From an uncultured Collinsella sp. (lineage in GTDB: Bacteria; Actinomycetota; Coriobacteriia; Coriobacteriales; Coriobacteriaceae), in NCBI GenBank assembly GCA_900542825.1, contig UQOY01000021.1, positions 1-21,770 on the forward strand: 21,770 nucleotides of DNA, given 5' to 3'. Shown here one piece after another: positions 14,152 through 21,770 of the stretch (positions within the stretch are counted from its first letter, which is position 1; each line of letters begins with the position of its first letter). Position numbers and translations under genes: made by a program. Below the pieces are notes generated by a model, which was not told the DNA's origin, made no database searches, and was given only the letters and a program-made list of their open reading frames with translations.

Positions 14152-15906
14152 ATGTCGCAAATCGACCGCAGCCAACTGATTCCCGATCCGCAACAGCCCA
14201 GCAGGCAGCCCGGAGGCATCCAATCGCCCCGTCCCATCGCGCCAGCCCATGGCCAACAGCACGGCGCGGCAAATACCTCCCCGCGTCCCAAACAGGGCCA
14301 GCACCAGCAGCGTCAGCAATATCAGCAGCACCAGCAGCGTTCCGCACATGGCGCCGGTCACAACCAGGGCCCTTCGCACACTCGAGTTTCCAACAACCGC
14401 GGCCCCGCCGACAACCGCTCCGCAAAGGGCAATAAGAAGGGCGGCAAGACGGCGCTTTTCGTCGTCCTCGGCCTTGTCGCTATCGTCTATATCGTGGGCG
14501 TCGTAGCGTTTTCGCAGATTGCCTACCCCAACACCACCATCGCTGGCGTCGATATCTCGTTTTCCAACGCCTCTTCCGCCGCCACCAAGGTCAACTCGGC
14601 CTGGAAGCACTACAAGCTCACCGTGTCGGGTGACGACTTTAGCTGGACCTATCAGCCCGAATCCGACGAGCCCATCGTCGACGGCGAGGCAGCTGCCCAC
14701 GAGATTATCGGCAGCAACGAGCCGCTGCTGTGGCCTTCGCGCCTGATTGCCTCGTTCGGCGGCAAGAACGTTAGCGCGACCAAAAACGCTACCATCGACC
14801 TGGAACAGGACGTCGACCTGTCCATGCTCTCGGACGCCTTCGACCAAAAGCAGTTCGAGGAGGATCTGGGTGCCGCCATCGACGCATTCAACGAGGGCCG
14901 CTCGGGTACTTTTGAGGCATCGAGCTCCTACGACGAGCAGGCTGGCAAGTTTACCGTGGAGAAGGCCCGCTCCAACGAGAAGCTCAACCGCGAACACGTG
15001 ATCAAGTATGCCGAGCTCGAGCTCGCATCGCTGGCCGAGTCCGTCGATATCACCAAGATCGGCAACGATGCCTACGAGCCGCTCAACGGCACGCTCACCA
15101 ACGACCAGATCCAGGCCGCATGCGATGCCGCCAACAACTTCCTGGGCGTTAACGTGACCCTTAAGCTCAACGGCAACGATGCCGGCAAGGTCGACGGCAG
15201 CTCGGTGCTGCAGTGGATCAGCTTTGCCGACCCTGCAAACCCCACACTCGACACCTCCCAGATCAGCAACTGGGCAGCAAACCTCGCCAATGGCTTTAAC
15301 ACCGTGGGCTCCACTCGTTGGTGGACGCGCGCCGATGGCAAGCAATGTGCCGTCGAAGGCGGTGACTTTGGTTGGTCTATCGATAGCAATACGCTTGCAA
15401 AGCAGGTCGAGGATGCTATTAACAACAAGCAGACCGGCGAGATTGAGATCAATTACTCCCAGAAGGCCGACACCTTTACCGCCAAGGGCGAGCCCGATTG
15501 GAAGGCGTATATCGACGTCGACCTGTCCGAGCAGCACGCGCGCTACTATGACGAGAGCGGCAATATCGTTTGGGAGGCCAACTTTATTTCCGGCAAACCG
15601 GGTGAAGACGCCACCCCCGAGGGCGTGTGGCAGATCAACAGCAACGACGGCGCCACCAAGCTTATCGGCGCCAAGGACCCCAAGACCGGTAAGCCCAAAT
15701 ACGAGAGCCCGGTGAGCTATTGGATGCCATTTGAGGGCAACATGGTTGGCTTCCACGACGCCACCTGGCAAAACGATTCGAGTTTCGATAGTGCCGAATC
15801 GTACAAGTGGTGCGGTAGCCACGGCTGCATCAATCTGCGCTTGGCCGATGCCAAGGCACTGCACGATTGCATCAAAGTCGGTCTGTGCGTGGTCGTGCAC
15901 TCCTAG
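14152..15906 (+). CDS. Membrane-anchored YkuD-type L,D-transpeptidase
   Basis: This 584-residue protein probably makes 3-3 cross-links in peptidoglycan or attaches partners to it. Residues 1-97 are a disordered cytoplasmic tail rich in Gln, Pro and His (the Gln cluster is about 48-62), then a Lys/Gly patch. One transmembrane helix follows at about 99-120, placing the rest outside the cell. The middle (about 125-440) resembles the peptidoglycan-binding/stalk region of actinobacterial and clostridial L,D-transpeptidases. The C-terminal YkuD domain (about 452-584) has His535 in GFHDATWQ and the catalytic Cys559 in SHGCINLR. The start is supported by AAGGAA nine bases upstream. There are extra cysteines at 399, 554, 573 and 579. 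The macA-like gene begins 128 bases downstream, after a hairpin. Confidence 0.9.
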   Translation: MSQIDRSQLIPDPQQPSRQPGGIQSPRPIAPAHGQQHGAANTSPRPKQGQHQQRQQYQQHQQRSAHGAGHNQGPSHTRVSNNRGPADNRSAKGNKKGGKTALFVVLGLVAIVYIVGVVAFSQIAYPNTTIAGVDISFSNASSAATKVNSAWKHYKLTVSGDDFSWTYQPESDEPIVDGEAAAHEIIGSNEPLLWPSRLIASFGGKNVSATKNATIDLEQDVDLSMLSDAFDQKQFEEDLGAAIDAFNEGRSGTFEASSSYDEQAGKFTVEKARSNEKLNREHVIKYAELELASLAESVDITKIGNDAYEPLNGTLTNDQIQAACDAANNFLGVNVTLKLNGNDAGKVDGSSVLQWISFADPANPTLDTSQISNWAANLANGFNTVGSTRWWTRADGKQCAVEGGDFGWSIDSNTLAKQVEDAINNKQTGEIEINYSQKADTFTAKGEPDWKAYIDVDLSEQHARYYDESGNIVWEANFISGKPGEDATPEGVWQINSNDGATKLIGAKDPKTGKPKYESPVSYWMPFEGNMVGFHDATWQNDSSFDSAESYKWCGSHGCINLRLADAKALHDCIKVGLCVVVHS

Positions 15907-15973
15907 CGCATCTCGCGCGTCACAATAAAGTCCAGCGCCGCCTACCTTTCGATGCTGAAAGAAACGTGCCTAC

Positions 15974-15997
15974 GCGCCCGCCCCAACCGGCGGGCGC
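15974..15997 (+). terminator. GC hairpin between ldt and the export operon
   Basis: A perfect 9-bp stem (GCGCCCGCC / GGCGGGCGC) with loop CCAACC lies 67 bases after the transpeptidase stop. No T-run follows (ATATACT), so it may be a weak terminator or a leader structure of the macA-like gene. Confidence 0.4.
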
Positions 15998-16034
15998 ATA
16001 TACTTATCGAGGTATGTTCTATAAAGGAGACGCC

Positions 16035-17447
16035 ATGTCAAATGTCCCCACCATCACTCCGGACCCCGACGGTACCGGGCACTCGCCGGAAGGCGCGACC
16101 GAAACCCTGCCGCATATCACAAACGCCCCCACGGCACAGCAAAACGACAACAAACAAGGCAGCGCCGGGATATCCGACGATGAGGCCTACGCAAAGCTCA
16201 AGGCGAAGCGTGCCGAGCGTCGGCGCAAAAAGCTCATCCGACGCGGCATTGCGGCCGGCATCGTGGGCGGCATGATCCTAATAGCCATTATTGTGAGCAT
16301 TGTCCTCAATTCGCAGCCGCAATCTGCAGGCGGACCTGTTACCGACATGGTCATGGAAGGCACCTTTACCACAACCGTCGAGGCAAAAGGACAGCTCAAG
16401 CCTATTTCGGCCTCGGTCGTCTCCCCTTCTGTCGACGGCACGGTAGCATCGATCAACGTGCAAGCCGGCCAGTCCGTCAACGAGGGCGACGAGCTCATGA
16501 CCATTAAAAACGACGAGCTCGACAACGCCGTTGCAGAGGCGCAACGCGCGGTCACGGCCGCCCAGGAAGACCTGAAAAACGCCCAGGCGGCGCTCGCCGC
16601 CGCACAGGCAGCACCGACATTGGATGCCATCGGAGCGACCGCCCCGACGGATGCAACCGCCGACGCCAGCGCCGTCTCGAGCGCCCAGCGCAATCTCGCC
16701 TCGGCCCAGGCAACCCTGGACCAGGCAAACGCCAAGGCGGCCGAACGCACCGTAAAGGCCCCCAGTTCGGGTAGTATTGTCGAGCTCAACGCCAAAGTGG
16801 GTGCCACGGTGACCGGAGGCATGGTCATGGGCGAAGGAGACGCAAGCGGCGGCAAGCAGTGCATGCAGATCGCCGACCTCTCCAAGATGAAGGTGACGGT
16901 TCAGGTGGGCGAAAAGGACATCGCCAAGATCGCTGTGGGCCAGAGCGCCAACGTTACCTATCCCGCGTTTCCCGATATCGTGAGCCAGGGCACCGTCACG
17001 GCCATCGCGTCGGTGGCAAACTCCGACGCCGCAAACGGTGGCGGCGGCAGCGTGACCTTTAACGTCGATATCCTCATCGAAGCACCCGACAGCCGCCTTA
17101 GGCCTGGCATGACTGCCGAGGTCTCGGTGGTGACCGAGCAGCTTGACGACGTGGTCATGGTGCCGACCATGGCGCTGATGACCGAGGACGGCGAGCACTA
17201 TTACGTCAATCTGGCCACCGATGACGAAGGCAAAGAGACGCGCCGCGTGAAGGTGACCGTTGTGACTCAAAACGACAACGACGCCGTAGTCGGAAAGACG
17301 CAGGTCAAACGCGACGACCAGGGCAACGAGATCAACCCCAACGTGCCGGTTACCAAACTGCGCGATGGCGACACCATCGTGATGGATACCGGCACGGGCA
17401 TGACAGCAGAAGGCGGCGACAGTATGTCTGCCGACGAGGGCATGTAA
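16035..17447 (+). CDS. MacA/HlyD-like periplasmic-adaptor-type subunit of an ABC exporter
   Basis: This is a 470-residue membrane-fusion-type protein. The cytoplasmic N-terminus (1-69) ends in a basic patch. One transmembrane helix is at about 70-92. A biotinyl-lipoyl-like half motif (about 125-160, with VDGTVASINVQAGQSVNEGD) is followed by a short Ala-rich coiled-coil hairpin (about 161-236). The second half motif (VKAPSSGSIVEL, 240-251) and a beta-barrel region (about 285-370) complete it. The ATG at 16035 is chosen for the strong AAAGGAG; the same frame runs upstream to 15867 without a credible start. The stop overlaps the next ATG by one base (TAATG). With the two genes downstream it forms a MacAB-type complex. 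In a cell without an outer membrane its partner outside is unknown, and the substrate cannot be inferred. Confidence 0.9.
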   Translation: MSNVPTITPDPDGTGHSPEGATETLPHITNAPTAQQNDNKQGSAGISDDEAYAKLKAKRAERRRKKLIRRGIAAGIVGGMILIAIIVSIVLNSQPQSAGGPVTDMVMEGTFTTTVEAKGQLKPISASVVSPSVDGTVASINVQAGQSVNEGDELMTIKNDELDNAVAEAQRAVTAAQEDLKNAQAALAAAQAAPTLDAIGATAPTDATADASAVSSAQRNLASAQATLDQANAKAAERTVKAPSSGSIVELNAKVGATVTGGMVMGEGDASGGKQCMQIADLSKMKVTVQVGEKDIAKIAVGQSANVTYPAFPDIVSQGTVTAIASVANSDAANGGGGSVTFNVDILIEAPDSRLRPGMTAEVSVVTEQLDDVVMVPTMALMTEDGEHYYVNLATDDEGKETRRVKVTVVTQNDNDAVVGKTQVKRDDQGNEINPNVPVTKLRDGDTIVMDTGTGMTAEGGDSMSADEGM

Positions 17448-18220
17448 TGCGCCCCGTCATCGACATCCGCAACGTGCACCGCATCTTTGAGAGCGAGGCC
17501 GGTTGCGCCCATATCCTGCACAACGTGAGCCTGGCGGTAGACCCCGGTGAGTTCGTCGCCATCACCGGACCCTCGGGCTCGGGCAAGTCGACGCTCATGA
17601 ACATCCTGGGTTGCTTGGACAAACCGACAGCAGGCGACTATTACCTGCAGGGGCTCAACGTGGCCGAACTCGACGACGATGAGCTCACCGAGGTGCGCGC
17701 GCTGAGCATCGGCTTTGTCTTTCAGAGCTTCAACCTGCTGCCGCGCCTGTCGGTTATCGAAAACGTCATGCTGCCGCTGTCCTACACCAATGTGCCGCGC
17801 AGTCAGCGCGAGATGCGCGCCGTGCACGCGCTGCAAGCCGTCACGCTACCGGTCGACCATTGGGACCACCGCATATCAGAACTCTCGGGTGGACAGATGC
17901 AGCGCGTCGCCATCGCGCGCGCCCTCGTCAACGATCCGCCCATCATTTTGGCCGACGAGCCGACGGGAAACCTGGACTCGACAACCGGGGCACTCGTCAT
18001 GGAAACGTTCCACAAGCTCCAAAAACGCGGTAAGACCATTGTGCTCATCACGCACGACCCAGGCATTGCCGCTGAGGCCGACCGTGCCGTGACCATCCGC
18101 GACGGGCGTATCCATGATGGCGCGTATGTCGCACATGCGCCGCATACGCTACGCGGCGCCATCAGCAACCTGCCCACAACTCGTACATCCTCCACATGGC
18201 CGAAGGGAGCAAAGGCATGA
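17447..18220 (+). CDS. MacB/LolD-type ABC transporter ATPase
   Basis: This is a 257-residue ATP-binding subunit. It has Walker A GPSGSGKST (41-49), Q-loop VFQSFNLLPRLSVIEN (91-106), signature LSGGQMQRVAIARAL (146-160), Walker B PIILADEP (165-172) followed by TGNLDS, and switch His203 in ITHDP. The SFNLLPRLSVIEN sequence and the GNLDS D-loop are typical of the MacB/LolD/FtsE group. The last 35 residues extend beyond the usual fold. It overlaps the adaptor by 1 base and the permease by 4, so the three are translated together. It powers the export system from the cytoplasmic face. Confidence 0.94.
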   Translation: MRPVIDIRNVHRIFESEAGCAHILHNVSLAVDPGEFVAITGPSGSGKSTLMNILGCLDKPTAGDYYLQGLNVAELDDDELTEVRALSIGFVFQSFNLLPRLSVIENVMLPLSYTNVPRSQREMRAVHALQAVTLPVDHWDHRISELSGGQMQRVAIARALVNDPPIILADEPTGNLDSTTGALVMETFHKLQKRGKTIVLITHDPGIAAEADRAVTIRDGRIHDGAYVAHAPHTLRGAISNLPTTRTSSTWPKGAKA

Positions 18221-19431
18221 GCACGCGCGATCTTGTCCAAGAAGCCCTGCATTCGCTCGAGGCCAATAAGGGGCGCAGCCTACTCACCATCCTGGGCATT
18301 GTTATCGGCATCGCCTCGGTCATAGCTATGACCTCGCTCATCGGCGGCATCCAAAACAGCCTGGTCAACAGCCTGGGACTTAACGCCGCTCGCATGGTGC
18401 AGATCTACTCTTCCCAAGAGCTCACCGATTCGGACGTCGAGAAGCTGCGTAAGATGGTGGCGCAAATTGAGCAGATCGGCATCGTCGACAGCGCCTATTC
18501 CGAGTACATGGTCGGGGATAAAAGCTATACCGTCATGGCGCAGGGCGTCGATAGCGACATGCTCGACGCCGTGGGCGCCAGCAAGATCGTCGCCGGTCGC
18601 ACCTATAGCGACATAGAGTCAAAATCCGGCGCGCACGTGGCGCTCATCGGCCGCGGCGGCGCCGAGCAACTTTACGGCAACGAACAGGACGCACTCGGCA
18701 AGACCATCAAGGTCTCGAGCGGAGACGTGCAGATCGTCGGCGTTATCGACGGTGGCAACGACTCCATGGGCTCGCTCACGCTATACATGCCGCGCGAGAC
18801 CATCTCGGGTCTCTTTGGCGACGAGAACCCCTCTTTTCCCAGCGTGAGGGCGCTCGCCACCGAAGGCACGAACATGGACGAGCTCTGCAAGAAGATCGAA
18901 TCCAAGGTGCGCAGCATGAAGGGTATCTCGGAGGACGACGGGTACGACAGCGTATCAGTGACCTCAATGAAAAGCGCCATCGACGCCCTCAATTCCTTTA
19001 TGGGCGCGTTTTCGCTCATCATGGGCGCCGTTGCCAGCATTTCGCTGCTCGTGGGCGGTATCGGCATCATGAATATGATGCTCACCAACGTGACCGAGCG
19101 CATCCGCGAGATCGGGATTCGTCGAGCCTTGGGCGCAAGCCGACGCGATATCACCGCACAGTTTTTGGCCGAATCCTCGGCGCTGTGCATCACCGGCGGC
19201 ATTTTAGGAGTCGTGATTGGCTACCTGCTTGCTTGGGGGCTCACCTTCTTTGCCGCAAGCTCAGGCATCATGAGCGAGTTTGGGGCCACCGGGTCGATTA
19301 CGCCGAGCTTCTCCATTACGACCGTACTGATCGCGTTTGCCGTATCGGTCGGCATCGGCGTGATCTTTGGCTTCTACCCCGCCCGCCGCGCCGCAAAGCT
19401 CGATCCGGTCGAGTGTCTGCGCTATCAGTAA
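18217..19431 (+). CDS. MacB/FtsX-type ABC transporter permease
   Basis: This is a 404-residue membrane subunit. It has the MacB layout: transmembrane helix 1 (about 22-44), a large extracellular domain (about 50-255), then three helices (about 265-290, 320-345 and 366-388). The C-terminal FtsX signature is seen in NVTERIREIGIRRALGASRR (291-310) and the end PARRAAKLDPVECLRYQ. The ATG at 18217 overlaps the ATPase stop as ATGA with AGGGAG upstream. An in-frame ATG at 18196 would add seven residues and is less likely. The single adaptor/ATPase/permease set suggests export by the tripartite mechanism, of a peptide, lipid or antibiotic. Which one is not visible. Confidence 0.94.
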   Translation: MSTRDLVQEALHSLEANKGRSLLTILGIVIGIASVIAMTSLIGGIQNSLVNSLGLNAARMVQIYSSQELTDSDVEKLRKMVAQIEQIGIVDSAYSEYMVGDKSYTVMAQGVDSDMLDAVGASKIVAGRTYSDIESKSGAHVALIGRGGAEQLYGNEQDALGKTIKVSSGDVQIVGVIDGGNDSMGSLTLYMPRETISGLFGDENPSFPSVRALATEGTNMDELCKKIESKVRSMKGISEDDGYDSVSVTSMKSAIDALNSFMGAFSLIMGAVASISLLVGGIGIMNMMLTNVTERIREIGIRRALGASRRDITAQFLAESSALCITGGILGVVIGYLLAWGLTFFAASSGIMSEFGATGSITPSFSITTVLIAFAVSVGIGVIFGFYPARRAAKLDPVECLRYQ

Positions 19432-19449
19432 GCCGAGACCTTACGCGCA

Positions 19450-19505
19450 CAACAATTTGAGCCCTGGCCTGCGTTACTTCGCAAGGCCACGGGCCCAATT
19501 TGTTG
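19450..19505. terminator. Bidirectional terminator between permease and TetR genes
   Basis: A long imperfect hairpin: CAACAATTTGAGCCC-TGGCC-TGCG (19450-19473) pairs with 19480-19505, with two mismatches and two bulges around a six-base loop. It lies in the 92-base gap of two converging genes and can serve both. T-runs are poor on either strand. Confidence 0.6.
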
Positions 19506-19523
19506 CCAATGATGCAGGCTAAG

Positions 19524-20135
19524 CTACCCGAGCTTAGACTCCAGGCTGGATAGGCCGTTGAGAGTCAGGTCGTTGGCGACCGCCGAGACGCGCTCGATGG
19601 GAACCGAGCCGTCCGACAACGCCCACGTGCGATAGATGCCGATAATTCCGGACAGCAAAAACGCCAGGTAGTAATCGAACATCTCATCCTTTAGGCCCTC
19701 GGGTAGCAGATCGCGCTCGGCAATCTCGTGCTCAAGCGGCACGCGCAGACGAGCCATAAAGTCGTCGAGAGGAATGTTTTCAATCAACTGGCGATTAAGC
19801 ACCAGGTTGTTGCACAGTGCCTCGTTAACGGTCTTAAAAAAGGACGCCGCAGCGCCGAGTGCGCGCTCGTTGGTGTCGCCACCCATGGAGGAAAGCGTCT
19901 TCTCGACCGAGTCGACGATCATCTCGACCACATCGACGGCAATGGCGTCGAGCAAGCCGTCGACCGTGCCAAAGTGCACGTAGAAGGTCTTACGGTCGAC
20001 GTTTGCCTCGCGTGCAATGGCGCTCACCGTAATATCGGCCAGGGGCTTTTCCATGAGCAGTCGCTCGAACGCCGAAAGAATCGCATTGCGGCTGCGGACG
20101 ATACGACGGTCAAGGCGAGGTTTGGTGGTAGCCAT
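19524..20135 (-). CDS. TetR-family transcriptional regulator
   Basis: This is a 203-residue protein with a typical TetR N-terminal DNA-binding domain. Helix-turn-helix residues are about 35-55 (ITVSAIAREANVDRKTFYVHF). The C-terminal part (about 80-203) is a helical ligand-binding and dimer domain, with hydrophobic helices near 168-185. The start is supported by AAGGGG eight bases before the ATG. Two inverted repeats lie directly upstream and suggest autoregulation. The gene converges with the export operon and does not share a promoter region with it, so regulation of that operon is possible but unproven. The signal it senses is unknown. Confidence 0.92.
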   Translation of the reverse strand: MATTKPRLDRRIVRSRNAILSAFERLLMEKPLADITVSAIAREANVDRKTFYVHFGTVDGLLDAIAVDVVEMIVDSVEKTLSSMGGDTNERALGAAASFFKTVNEALCNNLVLNRQLIENIPLDDFMARLRVPLEHEIAERDLLPEGLKDEMFDYYLAFLLSGIIGIYRTWALSDGSVPIERVSAVANDLTLNGLSSLESKLG

Positions 20136-20160
20136 AGACGTGTCCCCTTCATGTCAACTG

Positions 20161-20218
20161 CCCACCTGTAAGTCCTCTACATGTGGGAGATAATCAACGT
20201 AAGAGGATTATCCTACAT
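20161..20218. promoter_or_regulatory. Twin inverted repeats upstream of tetR-type gene, candidate operators
   Basis: CCCACCTGT (20161-20169) and ACATGTGGG (20179-20187) form an inverted repeat with one mismatch and nine bases between the arms. Directly after it, GATAATC (20189-20195) and GATTATC (20206-20212) form an exact one, extendable to ATGTGGGAGATAATC/GATTATCCTACAT with small gaps. They lie 26-83 bases before the regulator's ATG, where an autorepressor would bind. A GATAAT -10-like word on the minus strand overlaps the second repeat. Confidence 0.5.
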
Positions 20219-20271
20219 CTGACATCGCAATGACGAGCGTCATCAAGAACGCACGACTCGCCCACTGAGCG

Positions 20272-21564
20272 CTAGAGCCTCTTCTTTTTATTGAGCGCCG
20301 CAGGAGAAACGCGGATGCCGTCGCCAGTCTGACGAACGTAGGTCTTGCGTGCCGGCTTAGGGGCCACAGTAGCCTTTTGAGCACGCTGATTGGGGTCGAC
20401 GGTAACCTGGCACGCAGGATGTGCCTTAACGGGCGCAGAAGGCGTCTGAGGCGCACGTCCGAGCTTTCGCATCACACGGTCCCAGCGCGCATGAATGCTC
20501 TCGTTGTGAGCACTCTTAAGGCCCAGCAGCGGGGCGGCCAAAATGGTCGGCGCGATAAAGGTGATCAGACGCCACAGCAGATAGCCAGCAGTCGAGGCCG
20601 TGCCAAAAAAGTGACCCAAAAACAGTGCGAAGCCGCCCTCGGCGCCGCCGGTGCCGCCGGGCAGCGGGACGGCGGAGCTCAGCAGCTGGACAAAGGCACT
20701 CGCGGCCATGACCGAGAAAAAGTCGACTTCGTGGTGGCCAAAGGAGAGCATCAAAAAGTACGGAACCAGATAGAAAAACGCCAGCTGCAGCATAGTGATG
20801 ACGACCGTGAGCAGCATGGACGAAAAATGACCGGCAGAGAGTTTGAATTTCTCGGAGAACGAATAGATCTCGCCATCGACAAAGGTGCGCCAGCTCTCGA
20901 TCTTTGTGGCGGAAACACCCACGCGCTCGAGCCAATTGATGATGCAATGGGCGACGCGCGTGACGGTCTTGGGCATCAACGCCACGGCAAAGATGCCGAG
21001 CAGGATGCAGCAATGGCCGCCAAAACTAAAGACGCACAGCAGCGTCATGTCGCCATAGCGCTCGGCGAAAAACGGCATGCGGGCAAGCAGCAGAATGGCG
21101 CCCCATGCCACCAGACCAAACTGATATACGATAAAGCGGGTGAACTGCGTGGCGCCCGCTTCGCCCACGTTTTGGCCGGCTTTGGTCAGGCGGTAAATCT
21201 GGGCAGGCGTAGAGCCCATCATCATGGGCGTCAGATTGCCAAAGAAGATACCGCTCGCCTCGACCGAAATGAGGTCGCGGATACCGACGGGCGATTCGGG
21301 GTCGAGCCAAACGGCGATCGCGTACGCCACGATGCCAAAAACGAGATACAGGAACATGCAAAAGCATGCAGCGAAGAGCCAGGGCATCTGAACGCTGGAC
21401 ATAGCGGCCCAAAACTGCCCCATCTGACCGGTCACGACCAAATAGATGATATAGCCAATCAGCACAACGCCGATAAAGATAGCGCCGCGACGCGCGCTCT
21501 TGTTGTCATCGCCGCCAGAAACCTCAACCTGAGGCTTAGGCGCATGCTGAGAGGACTCCGTCAT
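20272..21564 (-). CDS. Lysylphosphatidylglycerol synthase TM-region family (UPF0104) membrane protein
   Basis: This is a 430-residue polytopic membrane protein. A hydrophilic N-terminus (1-26) is followed by about seven or eight hydrophobic segments, roughly 27-46, 61-86, 141-161, 172-197, 248-275, 283-300 and 325-350, then a basic C-terminal tail (about 355-430) ending in Lys/Arg. The motif LPGGTGGAEGGF (301-312) corresponds to the PGGxGxxE signature of the UPF0104/YbhN/AglD family, the domain that acts as lipid flippase in MprF. The soluble lysyl-transferase domain of MprF is absent, so it is not an MprF. A role in moving or modifying a lipid or glycolipid is inference. The ATG at 21564 is chosen for AGGAG close upstream; a longer frame from 21693 lacks support. 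Confidence 0.9.
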   Translation of the reverse strand: MTESSQHAPKPQVEVSGGDDNKSARRGAIFIGVVLIGYIIYLVVTGQMGQFWAAMSSVQMPWLFAACFCMFLYLVFGIVAYAIAVWLDPESPVGIRDLISVEASGIFFGNLTPMMMGSTPAQIYRLTKAGQNVGEAGATQFTRFIVYQFGLVAWGAILLLARMPFFAERYGDMTLLCVFSFGGHCCILLGIFAVALMPKTVTRVAHCIINWLERVGVSATKIESWRTFVDGEIYSFSEKFKLSAGHFSSMLLTVVITMLQLAFFYLVPYFLMLSFGHHEVDFFSVMAASAFVQLLSSAVPLPGGTGGAEGGFALFLGHFFGTASTAGYLLWRLITFIAPTILAAPLLGLKSAHNESIHARWDRVMRKLGRAPQTPSAPVKAHPACQVTVDPNQRAQKATVAPKPARKTYVRQTGDGIRVSPAALNKKKRL

Positions 21565-21597
21565 GAGGCTCCTTCTGACCGTCAAAGTATCTGGCCT

Positions 21598-21603
21598 ATT
21601 GTA
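21598..21603 (-). promoter_or_regulatory. Candidate -10 box for the UPF0104 gene
   Basis: TACAAT on the minus strand lies 34 bases before the ATG, with a weak TTTTGC 16 bases further upstream. The tRNA terminator lies upstream, so a separate promoter is needed here. Confidence 0.4.
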
Positions 21604-21673
21604 CCCGTATGGGAGATGAGCAAAACGTAAAGCTGCGAGGCAAATGGGATTAACAGACCAGACCACTGGTAAT

Positions 21674-21704
21674 AAAAAACCCGACCTTCTCAAGAAAGGC
21701 CGGG
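21674..21704 (-). terminator. Terminator after tRNA-Glu
   Basis: Read on the minus strand, CCCGGCCTTT pairs with GAAGGTCGGG (two G:U pairs that are mismatches on the other strand, which fixes the direction) and TTTTTTA follows. It lies 12 bases after the CCA end of the tRNA. Confidence 0.88.
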
Positions 21705-21715
21705 TATCTAAAACA

Positions 21716-21770
21716 TGGTAGCCCGTACCAGATTCGAACTGGTGATCTCCGCCTTGAGAGGGCGGCGTCC
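21716..21770 (-). tRNA. tRNA-Glu (anticodon CUC), 3' part
   Basis: On the minus strand the anticodon stem CCGCC/GGCGG encloses the loop CTCTCAA, giving anticodon CTC for the GAG codon. The variable region AGATC, the T arm ACCAG-TTCGAAT-CTGGT, the acceptor strand ACGGGCT, discriminator A and an encoded CCA follow. The 5' acceptor strand and most of the D arm lie beyond the window. The GACGCCGCCCTCTCA context resembles tRNA-Glu(CUC) of other actinobacteria. Confidence 0.88.

Noticed and set aside
14095..15900. Long minus-strand frame opposite the L,D-transpeptidase (601 codons)
   Set aside because: It mirrors almost the entire YkuD gene, shows no domain, and the sense gene has catalytic motifs, promoter and ribosome binding site.
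15867..16034. Upstream extension of the macA-like frame
   Set aside because: It overlaps the transpeptidase end, includes the GC hairpin, and the strong AAAGGAG stands before the ATG at 16035.
20272..21564. MprF (lysylphosphatidylglycerol synthase) call
   Set aside because: Only the membrane domain is present; the cytosolic aminoacyl-transferase domain is missing.
1..21770. CRISPR arrays, insertion sequences, prophage
   Set aside because: No regularly spaced direct repeats, transposase, integrase or phage structural protein was seen.

Overview
The window reads as a GC-rich Gram-positive actinobacterial chromosome segment. Gene content and order (priA-def-fmt-rsmB, gltX, metK, a single-chain iron-sulfur serine dehydratase, a YkuD L,D-transpeptidase beside a MacAB-like exporter) fit an intestinal Coriobacteriia member such as Collinsella. 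That placement is inference from protein style and base composition, because there is no rRNA or marker to settle it. Bases 1-31 are not biological: they match the 3' end of the Illumina read-1 adapter, so genomic sequence begins at base 32, inside a gene.

Layout. (1) 33-2780, +: the C-terminal part of a glucan-active fusion protein, a GH13 amylase domain joined to a GH77 4-alpha-glucanotransferase. An FmdB-type zinc-ribbon protein (2869-3105) and a strong terminator follow. (2) 3247-10498, -: a housekeeping block read leftwards, gltX, then after a terminator priA-def-fmt-rsmB. It covers glutamyl-tRNA synthesis, replication restart, the formyl-methionine cycle (Fmt adds the formyl group, Def removes it) and 16S rRNA methylation. 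(3) 10765-14001, +: metK with a structured leader, then sdaA. (4) 14152-19431, +: an L,D-transpeptidase followed by a three-gene MacA/MacB-like export operon whose genes overlap by 1 and 4 bases. (5) 19524-21770, -: a TetR-family regulator, a membrane protein of the lysylphosphatidylglycerol-synthase/UPF0104 family, and the 3' part of a tRNA-Glu(CUC) with its terminator.

The most unusual content lies between genes. Two elements, at 5781-5917 and 12217-12337, share a 61-base core (57 identical) that folds into a hairpin. One base pair in its stem has changed on both sides, A:T to G:C. Each core is enclosed by a long inverted repeat whose sequence is specific to the locus yet self-complementary. 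Two further long inverted repeats sit at 3174-3240 and 10580-10658. Together they suggest a family of hairpin-forming intergenic elements that keeps its structure while its sequence drifts. The metK leader can also be drawn as a three-way junction ending just before the ribosome binding site, which makes it a candidate SAM-sensing RNA. No CRISPR array, insertion sequence, transposase or phage gene was found.
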